Shown here in pieces: positions 45,994 through 55,795 of a stretch of 64,000 nucleotides of DNA (positions are counted from its first letter, which is position 1; the number at the start of each line of letters is the position of its first letter). The translations under genes were made by a program, and so were the position numbers. Under the pieces are notes generated by a model. It had not been told where the DNA came from. It was given only the letters and a program-made list of their open reading frames with translations, and ran no database searches. This DNA is from Myxococcales bacterium (lineage in GTDB: Bacteria; Myxococcota_A; Bradymonadia; UBA7976; UBA1532), in NCBI GenBank assembly GCA_020633435.1, contig JACKDP010000001.1, forward strand, positions 682,001 to 746,000. The letters are read 5' to 3'.

Positions 45994-46638
45994 ATGGCGC
46001 GAGCGAGCGTGGTGGTGGCCCTGGTGATCGGCGCCCTCGGCTGCAGCGGCAAGGCCGAGCTGGAGCCAGCGGTGCAGGCCACGGCGTTGATGCTCCCGGC
46101 GGCCACGCCGGTCACGGCGGACGGCGGCGAGCTGCTGCTGCGCTACCGCGACGAGGCAGGCGCCTGGCAGACGGCGACGAGCCTGGCCGAGGTGCCCGCG
46201 GCGGCCCGCGGGGCGGTGCAGGTGGTCGACCTCGGCCGCTCCCCCCGCGAGCGCGCCTCCTCCCTCTTCATCCAGCTCGCCGATCTGCGGGCGCCCGGGC
46301 CCGACGGCCACTTCCCCACCCGCTTCGTGGCCCGCGACGAGCTCGAGACCGCCCTCGCGGCCGCCGAGGAGGCCGCGCGCCCCACCCAGGCCGCCGTGAC
46401 CATGTACTCCGCGTCGTGGTGTGGCGTGTGCCGCAAGGCGCGAGCCTTCATGGAGAAGAATGGAATCGCCTTCGTCGAGAAGGACATCGAGAAGGACAAG
46501 GACGCGGCGGCCGAGCTCTCGGCCAAGGCGCGCCGCGCTGGCCTGGAGGCCGGCGGCGTCCCCGTCTTCGACGTCGGGGGCAAGATGATGGCGGGGTTCG
46601 ACCCCGAGACCCTGCTGCACGCGGTACGCGGGAGCTGA
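45994..46638 (+). CDS. Glutaredoxin-domain lipoprotein
   Basis: A 214-residue protein with a lipoprotein signal (MARASVVVALVIGALGC). An N-terminal region of about 110 residues is a DUF4124-like beta domain. It is followed by a glutaredoxin fold (about 130-210) with VTMYSASWCGVCRKARAF, active site CGVC, and the cis-Pro loop GGVPVFDVGG. It would act as a periplasmic thiol-disulphide or reductase protein. The DsbD-type gene begins a few bases downstream, so it is likely to receive electrons from that protein. The ATG at 45994 has GGAGGGAAGG upstream. Confidence 0.88.
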   Translation: MARASVVVALVIGALGCSGKAELEPAVQATALMLPAATPVTADGGELLLRYRDEAGAWQTATSLAEVPAAARGAVQVVDLGRSPRERASSLFIQLADLRAPGPDGHFPTRFVARDELETALAAAEEAARPTQAAVTMYSASWCGVCRKARAFMEKNGIAFVEKDIEKDKDAAAELSAKARRAGLEAGGVPVFDVGGKMMAGFDPETLLHAVRGS

Positions 46639-46648
46639 TGGAGCCGTG

Positions 46649-47941
46649 ATGGACCTGCTGATCCACCTGGGCGAGGGCGTCGTCGGGGGCCTGATCCTCA
46701 ACGTGATGCCCTGCGTCTTCCCGGTGCTCTTCTTCAAGGTGAGCAGCCTCATCGAGCACCGGGACGTCTCGCCCCGGGAGCGACGGCTGGACGCCGTGGC
46801 CTACCTCGTCGGCACCCTCATCGCCTTCGCGGGCTTCGCCGCGCTGGTCATCGCCCTGCGGGCGGCGGGCAAGAGCCTGGGCTGGGGCATGCAGATGCAG
46901 AACCCCACCTTCGTGGCCTCGCTGGTCGCCCTCCTCTTCATCTTCGGCCTCAACTCCGTGGGCGTCTTCCACATCAACGTCGCGGTCGGCAACGCCAGCG
47001 GCGGCGGGGGCCGGCTCGCCTCCGTCGTGGATGGCGCCCTGATCACCCTCGTCTCCACCCCCTGCTCGGCGCCGTTCCTGGGCGGCGCGGCGGCGGCCGC
47101 CCTCGCCAAGGACGCCCAGTGGTGGGAGACGGGCCTGCTGTTCTGGAGCGTCGGCTTCGGCCTGGCGCTGCCCATCCTGCTGCTCGGCTTCATCCCCTCC
47201 CTCAGCCGGCTGCTGCCGCGCCCGGGGGCCTGGATGGAGACCTTCAAGATGCTGGTCGGGTTCACGCTCTTCGGGGCCGCCGTCTGGCTCTACGGCACCC
47301 TGCAGGACCAGGTCACGCCGTCCAGCGCCACCGACTTCCTCATGGTGCTGGTGGTGGTGGGCCTGGCCCTCTGGATCAAGGAGCGCATCACCCACAGCCA
47401 GCTCGTCGGCGCCCGCCGCGCCCTCGCGCAGCTCCTCGTCTTCGGCACGACCATCGGCTTCGCCGCCTGGTACCTGCACTTCGAGCGGCGCGCGAGCGAC
47501 GCCCCGCTGCCCGCCTCCGTCGTGGCCGCCGCGCCGGCCTCGGGGGGCGAGATCGTCGTGCCCGACACGATGCAGTGGACGCCCTTCACCGAGGAGGTCA
47601 AGGCGGCCGCCCTGGCCCGCGGCCAGCCCGTCTTCGTCGACTTCACCGCCAACTGGTGTGCGAGCTGCAAGGTCTTCGAGAAGACGCACATCAACGTGCA
47701 CGCCATCCGCAAGGCCCTGGCCGAGACGGGCATCATGGCGGCCAAGGCCGACCTGACGGCCAACGAGAAGCTGTGGGACACCCTCAACGCCCTGGGGCGC
47801 AACGGGCTGCCGACCTACGTGATCTACCTGCCCGACGGCCAGCGCGACCTCTTCCCCGAGGGGCCGCCGCTCGGCCTGGAGGACCGCCTGCGCGATGTGG
47901 GCAAGCGCTTCCCCCGCGACCAGTTCAAGCCCGTCAACTAG
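46649..47941 (+). CDS. DsbD-like thiol:disulfide interchange protein (no N-terminal domain)
   Basis: A 430-residue inner-membrane electron carrier. The membrane domain of about eight spans has both redox cysteines: NVMPCVFPVLFFKV (span 1) and STPCSAPFLGG (span 4). The C-terminal periplasmic thioredoxin-like domain has FTANWCASCKVFE (CASC). The N-terminal nDsbD domain of E. coli DsbD is missing. Its role would be to pass electrons from cytoplasmic thioredoxin to periplasmic partners, here probably the glutaredoxin lipoprotein. The ATG at 46649 has GGAG 5 nt upstream; a GTG directly before it is in frame. Confidence 0.92.
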   Translation: MDLLIHLGEGVVGGLILNVMPCVFPVLFFKVSSLIEHRDVSPRERRLDAVAYLVGTLIAFAGFAALVIALRAAGKSLGWGMQMQNPTFVASLVALLFIFGLNSVGVFHINVAVGNASGGGGRLASVVDGALITLVSTPCSAPFLGGAAAAALAKDAQWWETGLLFWSVGFGLALPILLLGFIPSLSRLLPRPGAWMETFKMLVGFTLFGAAVWLYGTLQDQVTPSSATDFLMVLVVVGLALWIKERITHSQLVGARRALAQLLVFGTTIGFAAWYLHFERRASDAPLPASVVAAAPASGGEIVVPDTMQWTPFTEEVKAAALARGQPVFVDFTANWCASCKVFEKTHINVHAIRKALAETGIMAAKADLTANEKLWDTLNALGRNGLPTYVIYLPDGQRDLFPEGPPLGLEDRLRDVGKRFPRDQFKPVN

Positions 47942-47964
47942 CTGAACTTCCTGGAGAAAACCTG

Positions 47965-48793
47965 ATGAACCTGCCTGCCCCGGCCACCGTGCCCGGCGGC
48001 GTCGACGTCCATGACGGCCTGGCGCGACTCTGCGCCGGCGCGGGCGTGTCCGCCGGCATGGTCCTGCTGGTCGGCACCCTCGACGCGGCCACCGTCGCGC
48101 CCGCCCCCCACGCCGAGCCCCTCGTGCTCGATGGCCCGCTCTACCTCGCCCAGGGCACGGCGGTGGTCCAGCCCGGGGGCATCGAGATCTTCGGCGTCGT
48201 GGCCTGGACCGACCAGGGCATCCCCCGGCAGCTCGCCGGGCGGATCGAGGGCGCCGTGAGCGGGGGCCTCGCGGTGTCGGGCCTCCCCGCCCCCGCCGCC
48301 GGCTCGGCGCCGCCGCCGGAGGCCCGGCTGGAGCTGGAGGTGGAGGCCCCCCGCCGCGCCCCCGCGCGCCGCCCCCCAGGTCGAGGCCCGGACGCCGCCC
48401 CCTGCGCGGCGCCGGCGCCTGAGCCGAAGGCGGCCCCGCGGCGCCTCCGCCGGCCGCGCCCAGGGCCGCGCCGCCCACGCCCCCGCCCAGAAGCCGGCCG
48501 CGGGCGGCTGGGCCGCCGCCGTGGCCGTCAGCCGCCAGACGCCGGCCCGCCCGCGCGAGCAGCCCTCCGCCCACGACCTCGGCTTCGACGAGGTGCCCGA
48601 TCTGCGCGCCGGCGACGTGCTGGTGCACCCGCGCTTCGGGCGCTGCCAGGTCAGCAAGGTGAGCGGCGACAAGGTGAAGGTGCGGCGGCAGACCGGGGCC
48701 CTGATCGACCTGGCCCTGGGCGTCTGCCGGTTCCTGCGGGATGAGGATGACGAGCGGGGGCGGCGGGTCTACCGCATCCTGCTGGATCGCTGA
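47965..48793 (+). pseudogene. Probable frameshifted gene of unknown function
   Basis: An ATG at 47965 (GGAG 8 nt upstream, 24 nt after dsbD-like) opens a frame with natural codon use, including LVLDGPLYLAQGTAVVQPGG and IEIFGVVAWTDQGIPRQLAG. From about 48340-48450 this frame turns into Arg/Pro-rich noise, while the frame one base over becomes coding and ends at 48793 with VPDLRAGDVLVHPRFGRCQV and RRVYRILLDR. Two 6-C runs (48347-48352 and 48372-48377) are likely indel spots. One original protein of about 275 residues is inferred. It could also be a real pseudogene or two genes, the second starting at about 48521. The C-terminal part resembles a short DNA/RNA-binding beta barrel, but no family can be named. 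Confidence 0.6.
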
Positions 48794-48799
48794 TCCAGC
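48781..48799. terminator. Hairpin overlapping the stop between convergent genes
   Basis: GCTGGATC-GCT-GATCCAGC, 8 bp, extended by C-G and T-G pairs. No U-tract. Confidence 0.45.
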
Positions 48800-48812
48800 G
48801 GGCGGGACCGCC

Positions 48813-50210
48813 TCAGAGGTAGAAGACCTTGGGGCGGGAGGCCTGCTGCTCGACGAGCTCGCGCAGGGCCTGCTCGTAGGCGCTGATCTTCTTCATGGCG
48901 TCGCGCAGCTCCTTCACCCGGAGGGTGTAGAGGCTCATGACGTTGCTGCCGCCCGACGAGAGCAGGTCGTTCTTCGGCACCAGCGTCAGGCCGCGCACCA
49001 GCACGTTCTTGTCATCATCCGCGCGGCGGTAGCGCACGGGGATGATGGCCTCGCCCTCCTCGTCGATCTCGGCCTGGCCGCCCGTCAGGGCCACCACGCG
49101 GCCCTCCTGGGGGCGCGCCGCCTTCGGGGGCGGGGCCTTGGGATCGGGCGGGGTCGAGAACACCGCGAACTGCTTGTACTTCGTGAAGAACTCGTCGCCC
49201 TTGGCCAGGGCCTCCAGCTCCACCCGGTCGCGCTTCAGCGTCGCGATGCGGTGCTCCTGCACGAGCAGGAAGAGCTGGTTGATGTCGACGACGGCCCGCC
49301 CGAGCATGAAGGACAGGTCCTTGTCGAGGGGCACGGGGTTCGAGAGCACCGAGGGATTCAGCCCGTCGAGCTTCTCGGGGAGCATCTTGACGCGCTCCCA
49401 GTCCACCTGATCGGCGGGGGCCTGGGACATGGCGAAGATGATGGGCTCCAGCTCCCGCAGGCGGTCGAGCTGGGGCAGCACCATGTCGCGCACGCGGATC
49501 GAGGCGTCGATCTGCAGGTTGACCAGGCGCCGCGCGGAGCGGACGTCGCCGATGAAGAAGCCGAAGGCCAGGAAGAGCAGGCCCACGCTCAGCGTGAGGG
49601 CGAGCGCGAAGGACGTCTTGATGCCCCGCTGCTTGCCCTCGAAGCTGTTGAGGACCGCCTCCTCGTCCGCCGTGAGATCGACGGGGGGCGCGGCCTCGGA
49701 GAAGGCGCCCCGCTGCAGGGGGTGCGCGAACTCCACGTTGGGCGGCGGCTGGGCCGCGCGCTGGGCGGCGGCCTGCGCCTCGAACATCGCGGCGGCGGCG
49801 GCCTGCTCGGCGGCCCGCTCGGCGGCCGAGCGGGGCGCCTCGGGCGCGGGCGCCGGGCGGGAGAAGAGGTCCTCCCCGAGGGAGAGCGGCGCGGCCGCGG
49901 CGCAGGCGCCGCGGGCACTGGCGCCGACGCGAAGAGCGGGCCGGCGTGGGCGCTGGGTCGGCGCGGGCGCGCCGGCCGGCGCCGAGGGCCCGTCGATGCG
50001 CACGATGGCCGTGTCCGACCCGAGCTCCACGTCGTCGCCGCCCGTCAGATCGACCGACGGGGCCCCACCCCCGCTGCGGGCGAATGGGCTCGCGACGCTG
50101 GGCAGCGGCGCGGGCGCCGCCGGCTCCGGCTTGGACTTGCTCAGCATCCCCAGCCGGGCCTTCAGACTTCCAATGTCCTTCAACCCGGGCTTGTCATCCC
50201 CGTTGCTCAA
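48813..50210 (-). CDS. Single-span membrane protein of unknown function
   Basis: A 465-residue protein starting at a TTG (50210) with GGAGG 5 nt upstream. The N-terminal 200 residues are low-complexity Ala/Pro-rich with the short conserved-looking start DIGSLKARLGM. A membrane span (SFALALTLSVGLLFLAFGFFIG) is followed by about 250 periplasmic residues with long charged helices (ADQVDWERVKMLPEKLDGL, QEHRIATLKRDRVELEALAK) and a beta-rich section. It is not recognised; the layout (cytoplasmic disordered tail, span, helical outside) is that of a polar scaffold or motility accessory, but this is only a guess. It is divergent from the PKD/CARDB lipoprotein with 265 bp between; no clear promoter is seen there. 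Confidence 0.75.
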   Translation of the reverse strand: MSNGDDKPGLKDIGSLKARLGMLSKSKPEPAAPAPLPSVASPFARSGGGAPSVDLTGGDDVELGSDTAIVRIDGPSAPAGAPAPTQRPRRPALRVGASARGACAAAAPLSLGEDLFSRPAPAPEAPRSAAERAAEQAAAAAMFEAQAAAQRAAQPPPNVEFAHPLQRGAFSEAAPPVDLTADEEAVLNSFEGKQRGIKTSFALALTLSVGLLFLAFGFFIGDVRSARRLVNLQIDASIRVRDMVLPQLDRLRELEPIIFAMSQAPADQVDWERVKMLPEKLDGLNPSVLSNPVPLDKDLSFMLGRAVVDINQLFLLVQEHRIATLKRDRVELEALAKGDEFFTKYKQFAVFSTPPDPKAPPPKAARPQEGRVVALTGGQAEIDEEGEAIIPVRYRRADDDKNVLVRGLTLVPKNDLLSSGGSNVMSLYTLRVKELRDAMKKISAYEQALRELVEQQASRPKVFYL

Positions 50211-50475
50211 CGCATCCTCCGGCGATTCGCCGCGCTCGCGGCAGAGGCGACCGTATCCCCCTGCGTCGCGGACGGTCAAGCCTTTCGGGCCCTCCGAGGC
50301 CGCGTTCCTGGCCCGCTCCCGCCGCCTCCCCCGCTGGCCCGCCGCCACCCGGCGGGGGGGCTCCCAGCCTTGCCTCCGCGGGTCGGGGGCCGCTAAGGTC
50401 GGGGGCTTCGCGCCTCCCCGCCCATCGGCGGCGGGCGCAGGCCACCAGGCACCAGGAAGGACGGCAAAGCACCCC

Positions 50476-53400
50476 ATGCGATCCGTGACTCTCTCGGGCT
50501 CCTCCCGCGCCGCGGCCGCCCTCGTCGTCGCCCTGCTGGGCCTCACCGCCTGCGATGACGACGGCGGGAGCACCGGCTCCAGCTTCGAGACGCTGATCGT
50601 CGCCGACCGCGTCCAGGGCAACGCCCCCCTGCGCGTCGCCTTCCGGGCCCGCGCCAACGGGCCGCTCGAGGCGATCTACACCTACGCGTGGGACTTCGAT
50701 GACGGCATGACGAGCGCCGAGGAGGAGCCCCTGCACGTCTTCGCCGCGCCGGGCGCCTACCAGGTGGGCGTCGACGTGTCGGCCACCACCGGTGGCAGCG
50801 GCCAGGCGACGCTGGAGGTCGAGGTCTTCCCCTCCGCGGACCTCGACGTGGCCCAGGTGCAGGTCGTCCCCCAGCGCGCCCAGGCCGGCGAGACCATCAC
50901 CGTCACCTGGGGCGAGCGCAACACCGGCGCCCCGGTCGTCGGCGAGTGGGAGCAGCGCGTCTTCCTGTCGCCCGCCCAGGCCTACGACGAGCGCGCCGTC
51001 ATCCTGGACGTCCTGCCCCACGCCGACGACCCGACCCTGGAGGCCTACGCGGGCTTCGAGCGCGCCGTCACGCTGCCGGCGGGCCTCACCACAGGCGACT
51101 GGTTCGTGGGCGTGATCGCGGATCCCGATGAAAACATTGGGGATGTGGACCGCGGCAACAACATCGCCTTCGCGCCGTTCCCCCTGACCGTGCGCAACCC
51201 CCAGCAGAACGGCCCCGACCTCACCTTCTGCGGCCTGAGCGTGCCGGCCTTCGCCGACATCCCCGCGGGCCGCCGGCCGACGCTCCAGCAGGGCGACCAG
51301 ATCCCCGTCACCCTCTGCCTCGGCAACCTGGGCGATCAGCCCGTGGGCCTCGCCAGCTACGTCCTGCTCCTGAGCCGCGACGACCAGCCCGATCCCGGCG
51401 ACACGGTGGTGGGCCAGCGCGCCAACCTGCCCCTGGGCTCCGGCGACCGCAGCGACTACGAGGATCTGATGGACATCCCGGTCGACCTGGAGCCGGGGGC
51501 CTGGAACCTGATCGCCGTCGCCGACCCCGATGACGGCGTGCCCGAGCGCGACGAGTCCAACAACGTGCGGGTGCTGACCGGGGGCTTCGACGTGGCCGAG
51601 CCGGGCAACGTCGAGGGCCTGGACCTGGTGCTCGTCTCCATCACCGTCGAGCAGGACCGCGCCTTCTGGGGCCAGAGCCTCACCGGGCAGCTGCGCCTGG
51701 CCAACCGCGGCAACCTGGGCGTCGAGCGCGCCTTCCCGGTCCGCGTCACGGCCGAGCCCGTGGACGGCGGCTCCGCCATCCCGCTGCGCTCCATCACGGT
51801 GCCCGCCTTCGCCGGGGGCGCCGACGAGGTCTTCGCCCTCGACCTGCCCATCGACCGCCGCATCGCCGCCGGCAGCTATCGCCTGGTGGCCGAGGCCGAT
51901 CCCACCAACGCCACCGGCGACGTGAACCGCGCCAACAACCGGCGCACCTACCAGCAGGTCGTCACCCTCGGCGGCCAGCCCGACTTCGACCCGGCCGCCA
52001 GCGACGTGACGGTGAGCGCCGAGGTGGTCGACGCCGGCGACATGCTCACGGTGAGCGGCCGCATCAGCAACCGGGGCGGCGACGCCACCGGCCCCCTCGA
52101 GGTGGCCGTGGTCTTCAGCCCCGACGCCACGTTCGAGCCCTCCGATGTCATCATCGAGCGCTTCCCCCTGCCCTCCCTGGACGGCGGCGCCGAGACGGAC
52201 GTCGAGCGCACCATCGTGGTGCCCTTCGAGCTCGACCAGCAGATCGACGCCTGGCGCGTGGGCCTCATGGTGGACCCCGACAACCGCCTGAGCGGCGAGG
52301 CCGACGAGGGCAACAACTTCGCCGTCGCCCAGCGCCCCGTGCAGGTGGTGGGCGCCACCGGCGGCTGCGCCGAGGACGACGAGAACGAGGACAACGACAT
52401 CCCCCAGGGGGCCCGCCGCCTGGGCGGGGGCCTGTACGAGGGCCTGGGCATGTGCGACGGGGCCGACTGGTTCTCGGTGCGCGTGCCCGCCGGCCGCGTC
52501 TTCGACCTGGCGGCCCGCTGGGACACCGCCGACGGCACCCTCACGCTGCGCCAGACGGACCCGGCCGGCGCCACCCTGCAGACGGGCGAGGGCGTCGGCG
52601 GCGAGCTGCGCCTGTTCGAGCCCCCCGTCGCCGAGGACGTGACCCACTACTTCGAGATCACCGGCGGCGGCGCGCGCTTCCAGTATGACCTGCAGATCGG
52701 CGTCCTCGACGCCGGCGAGGGCCCCAACCTGCGCACCCGCCGCGTCCTCGCGACGCCGGCCATCGCCCAGGCCGGGGCCACCATCGACGTGACCTTCGAG
52801 GTCGTCAACGCCGGCGGCGGCCGCGCCGAGGCCAGCCGCGCCCGCGTCGAGCTGCTGGTGGGCGAGCAGGTGGTCGCGCTGGGCGAGGCCGACGTGCCCG
52901 CCCTGGCCGAGGGCACCGGCGCCGAGGGCCGCGTCCGGGGCGCCCTGCCCGCCGACCTGGCCAACGGCCGCTACACCGTCCGGGTCGTCGCCGACGCGGG
53001 CGAGGTGCTGGCCGAGGGCAGCGAGGACGACAACGCCGGCTACGGCCTCCTGCGCATCGACGCCGAGCAGGCCTGCCGCGCCGATCCCCTGGAGCCGAAC
53101 AGCAGCCCCCTCGGCGGCGACGCCGGCGTGGCCGTGGTGCAGGTGGGCCAGTACGACGACCTCGTCGCCTGCGACGGCGACGACGACTGGTACGCCATCG
53201 ATCTGATGGAGGGCCAGCGCCTGTCCGTCGAGATCGCCTTCCGCACCCTCGACGGCGACCTGGAGATGGCCCTCTACGGCCCGGACGGCGAGACCATCCT
53301 GGACGAGAGCGCCAGCCTCCAGAACACCGAGCGCGTCGAGCTGCTGCGGGCCCCGGCCCCCGGCCGCTACTTCATCCGCGTGTTCCTCAACCCCGGCGAC

Positions 53401-54489
53401 GCCGTGAACGTGGCCAACACCTACGACCTGGCCATCGCCGTGGGCGACGCGGGCGACTGCGTGGACGACGCCTACCAGCCCAACGGCGACGCCGACCGCG
53501 CCGCCCTGCTGCCCGACGGCCGCCACGACCTCGTGCTCTGCCCCGGCGACGAGGACTGGTTCCGCTTCGCCATCCCGGCGGGCAACACCGTCAGCTTCCA
53601 GCTCGCCGCCGGCGACGCGGGGGCCCGCCTGACGCTCCAGGATCCCGAGGGCAACGTGGTCGGCGAGGACGCCCGCCGCATCGTGCACATGGCCGAGACG
53701 AACGGCATGTACCGCCTGCGCATCAACGCCCCCGGCGACGAGCGGGTGGTCTACGTCCTCACGGTCACCGGCGTCAGCGGCGTGGATCTGGCCATCGACA
53801 GCGTGCGCCTGACGGCCCAGCGCGCCGCCCCCGGCGACGACGTCCGCGCCGACATCACCGTCTCCAACCGGCGCGGCGACGCGGCCGAGGACGTGCTCGT
53901 CCGCTACCTCTTCTCCCGCGACCAGACGCCCTCGGCCGACGACACCGTCCTGGCCGAGCGCACCCTGCTGCGCGTCGACGGGGCCGCCGTCCTGGAGGTC
54001 CGCCAGCGCCTGCGCCTGCCCCCCGATCTCCAGGCCGACGACGGCTTCGTCATCGCCGTGCTCGACCCGCTGCGGGAGGTCGCCGACGTGCGGCCCGCCA
54101 ACAACATCGGCAGCGCCCCCCTCTCGGTGGTGGCCGCCTGCATGGACGACGACGCCCGCGAGAACGAGGGCCCGCGGACGGCGACGTCCCTGGAGGGCGA
54201 GGTCAGCCCCCTGGCCGGCGGCGTCATCTGCCCCTTCACCGAGGACTGGTACGCCCTGCCCGTCCCCGGCGACGGCGACGTGACCATCGAGCTGCGCTTC
54301 CAGCACGCCCGCGGCGACCTGGACCTGGAGGTCTACGACGCCGACGGCCTGCTGCTGGCCGCCAGCGCGACCGAGGGCGACCAGGAGCAGGTGGTGGTGC
54401 CGGTGGCCGGCCCCGACGTCCTCCTCATCCGGGTGGACGGCTTCCTGGACGCCCAGAACGACTACCGACTGTCCTGGACGCTGCCGTGA
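50476..54489 (+). CDS. Large lipoprotein with PKD, CARDB and pre-peptidase C-terminal (PPC) domains
   Basis: A 1,337-residue lipoprotein (lipobox LLGLTAC). A PKD domain (about 33-125, YTYAWDFDDGMTS...PLHVFAAPGAYQV) is followed by several CARDB-type Ig domains with N.G and GDVDRGNN / ERDESNN repeats, then PPC domains with DDWYAIDLMEGQRLSVEIAF, DEDWFRFAIPAGNTV and TEDWYALPVPGDGDV. No protease domain is present, so PPC modules here serve as carbohydrate- or protein-binding surface units. The gene ends in a GTGA overlap with the metallophosphoesterase gene. The ribosome site is weak. The Asp-rich loops of CARDB/PPC suggest calcium binding. It is the largest complete gene in the window. Confidence 0.9.
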   Translation: MRSVTLSGSSRAAAALVVALLGLTACDDDGGSTGSSFETLIVADRVQGNAPLRVAFRARANGPLEAIYTYAWDFDDGMTSAEEEPLHVFAAPGAYQVGVDVSATTGGSGQATLEVEVFPSADLDVAQVQVVPQRAQAGETITVTWGERNTGAPVVGEWEQRVFLSPAQAYDERAVILDVLPHADDPTLEAYAGFERAVTLPAGLTTGDWFVGVIADPDENIGDVDRGNNIAFAPFPLTVRNPQQNGPDLTFCGLSVPAFADIPAGRRPTLQQGDQIPVTLCLGNLGDQPVGLASYVLLLSRDDQPDPGDTVVGQRANLPLGSGDRSDYEDLMDIPVDLEPGAWNLIAVADPDDGVPERDESNNVRVLTGGFDVAEPGNVEGLDLVLVSITVEQDRAFWGQSLTGQLRLANRGNLGVERAFPVRVTAEPVDGGSAIPLRSITVPAFAGGADEVFALDLPIDRRIAAGSYRLVAEADPTNATGDVNRANNRRTYQQVVTLGGQPDFDPAASDVTVSAEVVDAGDMLTVSGRISNRGGDATGPLEVAVVFSPDATFEPSDVIIERFPLPSLDGGAETDVERTIVVPFELDQQIDAWRVGLMVDPDNRLSGEADEGNNFAVAQRPVQVVGATGGCAEDDENEDNDIPQGARRLGGGLYEGLGMCDGADWFSVRVPAGRVFDLAARWDTADGTLTLRQTDPAGATLQTGEGVGGELRLFEPPVAEDVTHYFEITGGGARFQYDLQIGVLDAGEGPNLRTRRVLATPAIAQAGATIDVTFEVVNAGGGRAEASRARVELLVGEQVVALGEADVPALAEGTGAEGRVRGALPADLANGRYTVRVVADAGEVLAEGSEDDNAGYGLLRIDAEQACRADPLEPNSSPLGGDAGVAVVQVGQYDDLVACDGDDDWYAIDLMEGQRLSVEIAFRTLDGDLEMALYGPDGETILDESASLQNTERVELLRAPAPGRYFIRVFLNPGDAVNVANTYDLAIAVGDAGDCVDDAYQPNGDADRAALLPDGRHDLVLCPGDEDWFRFAIPAGNTVSFQLAAGDAGARLTLQDPEGNVVGEDARRIVHMAETNGMYRLRINAPGDERVVYVLTVTGVSGVDLAIDSVRLTAQRAAPGDDVRADITVSNRRGDAAEDVLVRYLFSRDQTPSADDTVLAERTLLRVDGAAVLEVRQRLRLPPDLQADDGFVIAVLDPLREVADVRPANNIGSAPLSVVAACMDDDARENEGPRTATSLEGEVSPLAGGVICPFTEDWYALPVPGDGDVTIELRFQHARGDLDLEVYDADGLLLAASATEGDQEQVVVPVAGPDVLLIRVDGFLDAQNDYRLSWTLP

Positions 54490-55412
54490 CGATGCCCCGA
54501 AAGTCCATGCGAATCGCGCACTTCTCCGACACCCACGTCCTGTCTCTCACGGGCGTGGGGCCCGGCCGCTTCCTCAACAAGCGGTGGACGGGGGCCGTGA
54601 ACCTGGCGATGAACCGCTCCCGGCACTACCGGGTCGAGATCTTCGAGGCGCTCCTCGCGGCCGTCGTCGCCGAGGCGCCCGACCACACGCTCTGCACCGG
54701 CGACCTGGTGAACCTGGCCCTGGAGCCCGAGTTCGTGCGCGTCAGCGAGCTGCTGCACGGCCACTTCGGCGCCGACAGCCTCACGCTCGTCCCGGGCAAC
54801 CACGACGCCTACTGCAAGGATGCCGTCGACGCCGGCCTCTTCGCGCGCTGGTTCGGGGCCTGGCAGCCCCCCGCCACCGCCGACGACGCCTACCCCGTCC
54901 TGCGCGTCGTCGACGACGCCTTCATCGTCGGCCTCACCACCGCCCGGCCCACGCCCGTCTTCATGGCCACCGGCACCCTCGGCGACGCCCAGATCGCGGC
55001 CATGCAGGCCGCCTTCCGCCGCCCCGAGGCCCGCGACCGCTTCCGCGTCCTGATGCTGCACCACCCGCTCTTCCCGGAGCCGAAGCGCCGCCTCGACACC
55101 ATGCGCCGCCTCACCGACGCCGACGCGCTGCTGGCCGCCCTGGCCGAGCTGGGCGACGACGGCCCCGGCCTCGTCGTCCACGGCCACAACCACGAGTTCA
55201 AGCGCATGGCCCTGCCCAGCGGGGTGCCCGTCATCCAGGTGGCGAGCGCCAGCCGCTCGGGCAGCACCCACCGCGCCGAGTTCAACGTCTACGTCATCGA
55301 GGACGGCCGCCTCGCCGGCGTCGAGCGCCACATCCACGACCCCGACACCGGCAGCTTCCGCATCTGCGACGAGGCCGGCCGCCCCCAGGCCGCCGCCCGC
55401 GCCGCCTCCTGA
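54486..55412 (+). CDS. Calcineurin-like metallophosphoesterase
   Basis: A 308-residue phosphoesterase with the metal motifs IAHFSDTHVLSL, CTGDLVN, LVPGNHDAYC, LMLHHPLF and VVHGHNHEFK. Substrate is not predictable; class III cyclic-nucleotide phosphodiesterases (CpdA-type) and other small phosphodiesterases share this plan. The GTG at 54486 overlaps the upstream stop (GTGA); ATGs at 54492 and 54507 are alternatives, none with a strong ribosome site. It shares one base with the next gene (TGATG), so three genes here are coupled. Confidence 0.88.
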   Translation: MTMPRKSMRIAHFSDTHVLSLTGVGPGRFLNKRWTGAVNLAMNRSRHYRVEIFEALLAAVVAEAPDHTLCTGDLVNLALEPEFVRVSELLHGHFGADSLTLVPGNHDAYCKDAVDAGLFARWFGAWQPPATADDAYPVLRVVDDAFIVGLTTARPTPVFMATGTLGDAQIAAMQAAFRRPEARDRFRVLMLHHPLFPEPKRRLDTMRRLTDADALLAALAELGDDGPGLVVHGHNHEFKRMALPSGVPVIQVASASRSGSTHRAEFNVYVIEDGRLAGVERHIHDPDTGSFRICDEAGRPQAAARAAS

Positions 55413-55732
55413 TGTCCCCGCGCGCCCGCCGCTTCGTCGGCCTGGCCCTGGCCGTCGGCATCGGCGTCTTCGCCGCCCGCAGCTTCCAGCAGGCGTCGCG
55501 CGAGATCAGCATCCGCTACGAGGGCCCGCCCGGCCCCCTCACCGTCACCCTCTCCGACGCCGAGGGCACCCGCCTGCGCCGCGTCGACTTCGCCGCGGGC
55601 GCCCCCCGCCAGCACGCCCTGCGCCTGCCCGACGGCCCCCTCGACGCCCGCCTGGAGCAGCCCGGCCGCCCCCCCGTCGTCCGCCACCTGCAGGTCGAGG
55701 GCGACGGCGCCCTGCTCGTCCGCTGGCCCTGA
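55412..55732 (+). CDS. Small membrane-anchored protein of unknown function
   Basis: A 106-residue protein with an N-terminal anchor or signal (RRFVGLALAVGIGVFAARSF) and a beta-rich remainder (ISIRYEGPPGPLTVTLSDAEG, RHLQVEGDGALLVRWP in two parts). It starts at the last base of the phosphoesterase stop (TGATG). Nothing similar is recognised; an envelope-associated accessory is likely. Confidence 0.65.
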   Translation: MSPRARRFVGLALAVGIGVFAARSFQQASREISIRYEGPPGPLTVTLSDAEGTRLRRVDFAAGAPRQHALRLPDGPLDARLEQPGRPPVVRHLQVEGDGALLVRWP

Positions 55733-55795
55733 CCCGTGCGTCTACACACCAGTGCCTGCTAGCATCCGGCGAATGCCAACCAGGAGGTTCCCGCG

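Noticed and set aside
46448..48628. 726-codon minus-strand frame over the DsbD-like gene
   Set aside because: Antisense artefact; the plus strand has DsbD redox motifs and proper ribosome sites.
50194..54306. 1,370-codon frame antisense to the PKD/CARDB/PPC lipoprotein
   Set aside because: Low-complexity V/G/A/H product with no start signal; the plus strand has lipobox and recognisable domains.
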